NCBI GenBank assembly: GCA_023410975.1
Contig: JAEYPG010000373.1
Location: 1 to 17,727, forward strand
Reading direction: 5' to 3'
Length of the DNA stretch: 17,727 bases
Origin: Pseudomonadota bacterium
Lineage (GTDB): Bacteria > Pseudomonadota > Gammaproteobacteria > Burkholderiales > Burkholderiaceae_C
The notes beneath the pieces are model-generated. The model searched no databases. It was not told where the DNA came from and saw nothing but the letters and a program-made list of their open reading frames with translations. Made by a program: the position numbers and the translations under genes. Below, piece by piece: positions 14,043 through 17,727 of the stretch (its first letter is position 1; each line of letters starts with the position of its first letter).

Positions 14043-14417
14043 TCACCCGCGGGACAGAATGACCACGCCGACCATGATCACGCCTATACCCACCAGGCGC
14101 TGCATGGTCAGTGCCTCGCCCATGAATTGCCAGGCAATGAAGGCGTTGACCACATACCCGATGGACAGCATCGGGTAGGCCACCATCACGTCCACCCGCG
14201 ACAGTGCCGCAATCCAGAGCGCCACGCTTACCACATAACAGGCCAGTCCCCCGACGATCCAGGGCTGAGTGCCTATATTGAAAGCCAATTCGACGGGGCC
14301 TTGTTGCCCGTCCAACCCTATAACTCCCAATTGCCTTGTGCCGGCTTTGAGGGAAAGTTGTGCTGCCGCGTTGAGCAACACGCCGCAGAGAATCAATGCA
14401 AATGTGCTCAGCTTCAT
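14043..14417 (-). CDS. Small 4-TM SMR/EamA-type membrane protein, ArnE/ArnF-like candidate flippase subunit
   Basis: A 124-residue protein with four hydrophobic segments (about 4-20, 53-71, 78-96, 106-122), the size and layout of SMR-family transporters and of ArnE/ArnF. LLNAAAQLSLKAG (14-26), VDVMVAYPMLSIGYV (75-89) and GEALT (100-104) are typical of this group, in which half-size proteins form dimers. ArnE/F flip undecaprenyl-phosphate aminoarabinose, and here a role in flipping a polyprenyl-phosphate pentose fits the three genes that follow. A drug or polyamine transporter is the alternative, though the gene context argues against it. The ATG at 14417 has AGGA six bases upstream. Another in-frame ATG at 14432 would add MSGSA but has a weaker site. 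It is the first gene of the minus-strand four-gene unit. Confidence 0.72.
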   Translation of the reverse strand: MKLSTFALILCGVLLNAAAQLSLKAGTRQLGVIGLDGQQGPVELAFNIGTQPWIVGGLACYVVSVALWIAALSRVDVMVAYPMLSIGYVVNAFIAWQFMGEALTMQRLVGIGVIMVGVVILSRG

Positions 14418-14632
14418 GGCGGATCCTGACATCAGGCCAGTATGGGGGTTTCCCTGCCTCCGCGCAGCTTTGCAAGTGCGATTTTCCCTTGATTACGGCC
14501 CGCCCGATGGCGGGTGCAACTTTCTAATTCGACCAACGAGTCTCGGTGGGTAGTTAAATTTCGGCCATCAATGTCACCTTATATGGCTTGACAGGTTTTG
14601 TGTTTCACTGGCATTGCGCGTCGTGGACGGGC
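14418..14632. other. AT-richer intergenic region, probable promoter region of the minus-strand four-gene unit
   Basis: This stretch has no believable gene on either strand. The part 14521-14600 is only about 42% GC by hand count, against roughly 60-70% around it, as expected for a promoter region. A small hairpin, CCCGCC (14499-14504) with GGCGGG (14509-14514), lies inside it and would fall in the leader of the minus-strand transcript. It is about 85-90 bases upstream of the first start codon. Confidence 0.5.
14578..14606 (-). promoter_or_regulatory. Weak sigma-70-like promoter candidate for the minus-strand four-gene unit
   Basis: TATAAG on the minus strand (14583 down to 14578) resembles a -10 box. 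The hexamer 17 bases upstream, GAAACA (14606-14601), matches the -35 consensus in only three positions. If used, it would give a leader of about 150 bases. It is the best candidate by eye in the AT-rich spacer, but weak. Confidence 0.25.
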
Positions 14633-14669
14633 AAGAAAAAGGCCGCTGCAGTCTGGGCCGCAGCGGCCT
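14633..14669 (-). terminator. Intrinsic terminator after cysNC
   Basis: AGGCCGCTGC (14640-14649) and GCAGCGGCCT (14660-14669) form a perfect 10-base stem with a 10-base loop. Read on the minus strand, the stem is followed by TTTTTCTT (14640-14633). It begins about 20 bases after the cysNC stop. This is a textbook Rho-independent terminator and separates the cysD-cysNC unit from the four-gene unit that continues in the same direction. Confidence 0.88.
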
Positions 14670-14690
14670 GGGAACGAAGCCGGGTGGGGC

Positions 14691-16598
14691 TTAGCCGATG
14701 AAGCCCAACTCACGCAGCTTGACGATTACGGCATCAGCCGCCTGCTCCGGCGTGGTGTGCACGGTGTTCAGGCGCAGCTCCGGCGCCTCGGGCGGCTCGT
14801 AGGGGCTGTCGATACCGGTGAAGTTGCGCAGTTCTCCGCGGCGCGCCTTGCGGTAGAGGCCCTTGACGTCGCGTTCCTCGGCCACTTCCAGCGGCGTGTC
14901 CACATGGATCTCCACGAACTCGCCCTCGGCCAGCAGGCTGCGTGCGAGTTGGCGCTCGGCGCGGAAGGGCGAGATGAAGGCGGTCATGACGATCAGGCCC
15001 GCGTCGGCCATGAGCCGTGCCACCTCAGCCACGCGGCGGATGTTCTCCACGCGGTCGGCTTCGGTGAAGCCCAGATCCTTGTTCAGGCCGTGGCGCACGT
15101 TGTCGCCGTCGAGCAGATAGGTGTGCCGCCCAAGCGCGTGGAGTTTCTTCTCCACCAGGTTGGCGATGGTGGACTTGCCCGCGCCAGACAGGCCCGTGAA
15201 CCACAGCACCGCCGGCCGCTGGCCCTTGGCCAGCGCGCGCGCCTGCTTGTCCACGTCCACCGGCTGCAGGTGGATGTTGTGCGCCCGGCGCAGCGCGAAA
15301 TGCAGCATGCCCGCACCGACCGTGGAATTGGTCATGCGGTCGATGAGGATGAAACCGCCCGTGTCGCGGTTGCTGGTGTACGCGTCGAAGGGCACCGGGC
15401 GATCCAGGGCCAGGTTGCACACGCCGATCTCGTTGAGCTCCAGCTTCTTGGCCGCCAAGTGCTCCATCGTGTTGACGTTGACCTTGTACTTGGGCTCGGT
15501 GATGGTGGCGCTGACGGTGCTGGTGCCGAGCTTGAGCAGGTATGGGCGGCCTGGCAGCAGCGGTTCCTCGGCCATCCACACGATGGTGCACTCGAACTGG
15601 TCGGCCACCTCCGCAGGCGACTCGGCCTTGCAGATGACGTCGCCGCGCGAGATATCGATCTCGTCTTCCAGCGTCAGCGTGATCGACTGCCCAGCCACGG
15701 CCTCGCCCAGGTCGCCGTCGGCGGTGACGATGCGCGCCACGCGGCTCTCACGCCCCGAGGGCAGCACGCGCACGCGATCGTCCGGGCGGATGGAGCCGCT
15801 GGCGATGGTTCCGGTGAAGCCGCGGTAGTCGAGGTTGGGGCGGTTGACCCACTGCACCGGCAACCGGAAGGCCGCGTCGTGCTGGCCGGCCGTCTCGTCG
15901 ATCTCCACCGTCTCCAGGTAGCCCATGAGCGTGGGGCCGCGGTACCAGGGGGTGTTGTCGCTGGGATGCAGCATGTTGTCGCCGCGCAGCGCCGACAGCG
16001 GGATCGCGGTGATGTCGGTCAGGCCGATCTGGCGCGCGAACTCGCGGTACTGCTCCTCGATGTCGCGGAAGGTCTGCTCCGAGTAGCCCACCAGATCCAT
16101 CTTGTTGATGGCCAGCACCACCTTGCGGATGCCGATGAGGCTTACCAGGTAGCTGTGGCGCCGCGTCTGCGTGAGCACGCCCTTGCGTGCGTCGATCAGG
16201 ATCACGGCCACGTCGGCGGTGGAGGCGCCAGTGATCATGTTGCGCGTGTACTGCTCGTGGCCCGGGGTGTCGGCCACGATGAACTTGCGCCGGTCGGTGC
16301 TGAAGAAGCGGTAGGCGACGTCGATGGTGATGCCCTGCTCGCGCTCGGCGGCCAGGCCGTCCACCAGCAGCGCGAAGTCGATGTCGCCGCCCTGCGTGCC
16401 CCACTTGCGCGAGTCGGCTTCAATGGCGGCGAGCTGGTCCTCGAACAGCATCTTCGATTCGTACAGCAGCCGCCCGATGACGGTGCTCTTGCCGTCGTCG
16501 ACGCTGCCGCAGGTGATGAAGCGCAGCAGGCTCTTGTGCTCGTGCTGCTTGAGGTATTTCTCGATGTCGTCGGCGATGAGGTCGGAAACGTGGGCCAT
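14691..16598 (-). CDS. cysNC: Bifunctional sulfate adenylyltransferase subunit 1/APS kinase (CysN-CysC fusion, NodQ-like)
   Basis: A 635-residue fusion. Residues 1 to about 440 are CysN, the GTPase subunit of ATP sulfurylase, with G1 GSVDDGKST (31-39), G3 DTPGHEQY (110-117), G4 NKMD (165-168) and the beta-barrel domains after it. Residues about 455-635 are APS kinase, with P-loop GLSGAGKST (469-477), LDGDNVRHGLN (496-506), ISPFRAER (542-549, with the family's active-site Ser) and FTGIDSPYEPP (593-603). All key residues are present, so both activities should work: with CysD it makes APS from ATP and sulfate, then phosphorylates APS to PAPS in the cytoplasm. The same fusion (NodQ) supplies PAPS for Nod factor sulfation in rhizobia. 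AAGGA lies 7 bases before the ATG. It follows cysD by 74 bases and ends at an intrinsic terminator. Five sulfotransferases nearby indicate the use. Confidence 0.96.
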   Translation of the reverse strand: MAHVSDLIADDIEKYLKQHEHKSLLRFITCGSVDDGKSTVIGRLLYESKMLFEDQLAAIEADSRKWGTQGGDIDFALLVDGLAAEREQGITIDVAYRFFSTDRRKFIVADTPGHEQYTRNMITGASTADVAVILIDARKGVLTQTRRHSYLVSLIGIRKVVLAINKMDLVGYSEQTFRDIEEQYREFARQIGLTDITAIPLSALRGDNMLHPSDNTPWYRGPTLMGYLETVEIDETAGQHDAAFRLPVQWVNRPNLDYRGFTGTIASGSIRPDDRVRVLPSGRESRVARIVTADGDLGEAVAGQSITLTLEDEIDISRGDVICKAESPAEVADQFECTIVWMAEEPLLPGRPYLLKLGTSTVSATITEPKYKVNVNTMEHLAAKKLELNEIGVCNLALDRPVPFDAYTSNRDTGGFILIDRMTNSTVGAGMLHFALRRAHNIHLQPVDVDKQARALAKGQRPAVLWFTGLSGAGKSTIANLVEKKLHALGRHTYLLDGDNVRHGLNKDLGFTEADRVENIRRVAEVARLMADAGLIVMTAFISPFRAERQLARSLLAEGEFVEIHVDTPLEVAEERDVKGLYRKARRGELRNFTGIDSPYEPPEAPELRLNTVHTTPEQAADAVIVKLRELGFIG

Positions 16599-16672
16599 GG
16601 GTGTGTCCTTGTCAGAATGAGGGAGGCTTCAGGCAGCGGGTGCGCACGCAACAGGTGCGGCGACGCGCTCGC

Positions 16673-17572
16673 TCAGAAGTAGCCCTCCTGCTTCTTCTTC
16701 TCCATGGAGGCGGCGCTGTCGTGGTCGATCATGCGGCCCTGGCGCTCCGAGGTGCGCGCCAGCAGCATCTCCTGGATGATGGCCGGCAGCGTGTCGGCCT
16801 CGGACTCGACGGCGCCGCTGAGCGGGTAGCAGCCCAGCGTGCGGAAGCGCACCTTGCGCATGGAGGGCACCTCGCCCGGGCGCAGCGGGAAGCGCTCGTC
16901 GTCCACCATGATCAGCGTGCCGTCGCGCTCCACCACCGGGCGCTCCTTGGCCAGGTACAGCGGCACGATGGGCACGTTCTCCAGATAGATGTACTGCCAG
17001 ATGTCGAGCTCGGTCCAGTTGGAGATTGGGAAGACGCGGATCGACTCGCCCTTGTGCTTGCGCGCGTTGTAGAGCTTCCACAGCTCGGGGCGCTGGTTCT
17101 TCGGGTCCCAGCGGTGCTGCGCGGTGCGGAAGCTGAAGATGCGCTCCTTAGCGCGCGACTTCTCCTCGTCGCGGCGCGCGCCGCCGAAGGCCGCGTCGAA
17201 GCCGTAGAGATCGAGCGCCTGCTTCAGTCCCTGCGTCTTCCACATGTCGGTGTGGATCTGCGAGCCGTGGTCGAAGGGATTGATGCCCATCGCCTTGGCT
17301 TCGGGGTTCTGGTAGACGAGCAGCTCCATGCCCAGCTCGCGCGCCATGCGTTCGCGCATGGCGTACATGTCGCGGAACTTCCACGTCGTGTCCACATGCA
17401 GCAGCGGGAAGGGAGGCGGCGCGGGATAAAAGGCCTTCTTGGCCAGGTGCAGCATCACCGCGCTGTCCTTGCCGATCGAATACAGCATCACGGGCTTGTC
17501 AGCCTCCGCGACCACCTCGCGCATGATGTGGATGCTCTCAGCCTCCAAGCGTTGCAAATGGGTCAATTTCAT
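16673..17572 (-). CDS. cysD: Sulfate adenylyltransferase subunit 2 (ATP sulfurylase small subunit)
   Basis: A 299-residue protein, the usual CysD length, from the ATP-pyrophosphatase (PP-loop) family. YSIGKDSAVMLHL at 31-43 is the PP-loop, GGARRDEEKSRAKER (130-144) is the conserved sulfurylase block, and the C-terminus ends KKKQEGYF as in CysD/NodP. It catalyses ATP plus sulfate to APS plus diphosphate, driven by GTP hydrolysis in its CysN partner, which is encoded next on the same strand. The start ATG at 17572 gives the normal N-terminus MKLTHLQRLEAE; the purine-rich AAGAGAGAG before it is a weak ribosome site. The frame stays open upstream with no start codon in view, but that Ala/Pro-rich part does not belong to CysD. 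Together with cysNC this is a complete APS/PAPS module. Confidence 0.96.
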   Translation of the reverse strand: MKLTHLQRLEAESIHIMREVVAEADKPVMLYSIGKDSAVMLHLAKKAFYPAPPPFPLLHVDTTWKFRDMYAMRERMARELGMELLVYQNPEAKAMGINPFDHGSQIHTDMWKTQGLKQALDLYGFDAAFGGARRDEEKSRAKERIFSFRTAQHRWDPKNQRPELWKLYNARKHKGESIRVFPISNWTELDIWQYIYLENVPIVPLYLAKERPVVERDGTLIMVDDERFPLRPGEVPSMRKVRFRTLGCYPLSGAVESEADTLPAIIQEMLLARTSERQGRMIDHDSAASMEKKKQEGYF

Positions 17573-17727
17573 GGATCGCTCTCTCTTGGGGGAGGGGAAA
17601 AGGGACGCCGCGGTCGGCGCGACGGGTGAGGACGCAGCCGCAGCGGCCGGCGCGGCGGGTCTGGGAGCGGCAGCGGCGCGTTCGGACGCGGCGCCGCGAG
17701 GGAACGAAGGCGCCGCTGGCGCCGGAC
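17573..17727. other. GC-rich, low-complexity region upstream of cysD; possible end of an upstream gene
   Basis: These 155 bases to the window edge are very GC-rich with repeated GCG/CCG units. On the minus strand all three frames run without a stop to the cysD start: one continues in frame into cysD and codes for an Ala/Pro-rich stretch, another ends at the TGA that overlaps the cysD ATG (ATGA), and the third runs on into cysD. This could be the tail of an upstream minus-strand gene overlapping cysD, or GC-rich non-coding leader. No promoter is visible. Confidence 0.3.

Noticed and set aside
14588..14593. Perfect TTGACA on the plus strand as a -35 box
   Set aside because: No -10 box lies 16-18 bases downstream, and plus-strand transcription from here would only run antisense to cysNC.
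14598..16682. 694-codon plus-strand frame, the longest open frame in the window
   Set aside because: It lies opposite cysNC, which is unmistakable from its GTPase and APS kinase motifs. Length alone is not evidence at this GC content.
1..17727. CRISPR array, tRNA, insertion sequence or attachment site
   Set aside because: Looked for regular repeats, cloverleaf ends, transposase motifs and terminal inverted repeats; none was seen by eye.

Overview
The window is a GC-rich bacterial polysaccharide locus, most likely from a betaproteobacterium of the order Burkholderiales (possibly Comamonadaceae-like). This rests on the high GC, the tightly overlapping genes, an EpsI-type C-terminus of the exosortase-linked exopolysaccharide class at the left edge, and the general look of the proteins. 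It is an inference; there is no rRNA or marker gene to fix it. No tRNA, rRNA, CRISPR array, insertion sequence or phage gene is seen.

Left block, plus strand, 1-9738: one long, tightly packed transcription unit that enters from outside the window. It holds the end of an EpsI-like protein, a Wzy/O-antigen-ligase-like polymerase, three sulfotransferases in a row, a GT4 glycosyltransferase, a Wzx-type flippase, two more sulfotransferases and a left-handed beta-helix (hexapeptide) acyltransferase. Most junctions overlap by 1-8 bases or are only a few bases apart. Five sulfotransferases of at least three sequence types beside one glycosyltransferase, a flippase and a polymerase point to a heavily and selectively sulfated exopolysaccharide or capsule.

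Middle block, minus strand, 9966-14417: a four-gene unit read from right to left. It encodes a 4-TM SMR/ArnE-like membrane protein, an NAD-dependent epimerase/dehydratase, a HAD-phosphatase/UbiA-prenyltransferase fusion resembling decaprenyl-phosphate phosphoribosyltransferases, and a large membrane protein with GT-C-like layout. Together these look like a complete route for making, flipping and transferring a polyprenyl-phosphate-linked pentose (ribose or arabinose). The unit converges on the sulfotransferase operon across a 227-base spacer that carries a degenerate hairpin repeat and a candidate terminator.

Right block, minus strand, 14691-17572: cysD followed by a cysN-cysC fusion, ending at a clear intrinsic terminator (14633-14669). 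CysD and the CysN part make APS from ATP and sulfate; the fused APS kinase domain makes PAPS, the donor used by sulfotransferases. This is the NodP/NodQ arrangement and explains how the five sulfotransferases would be fed.

The main point of interest is the complete set: PAPS supply, five different sulfotransferases and Wzx/Wzy polymer assembly in one place, with a probable lipid-linked pentose pathway between them. It is a candidate for an uncharacterised sulfated surface polysaccharide. GC content is uneven: some sulfotransferase genes are visibly more AT-rich than the central glycosyltransferase/flippase genes, which suggests piecewise assembly.
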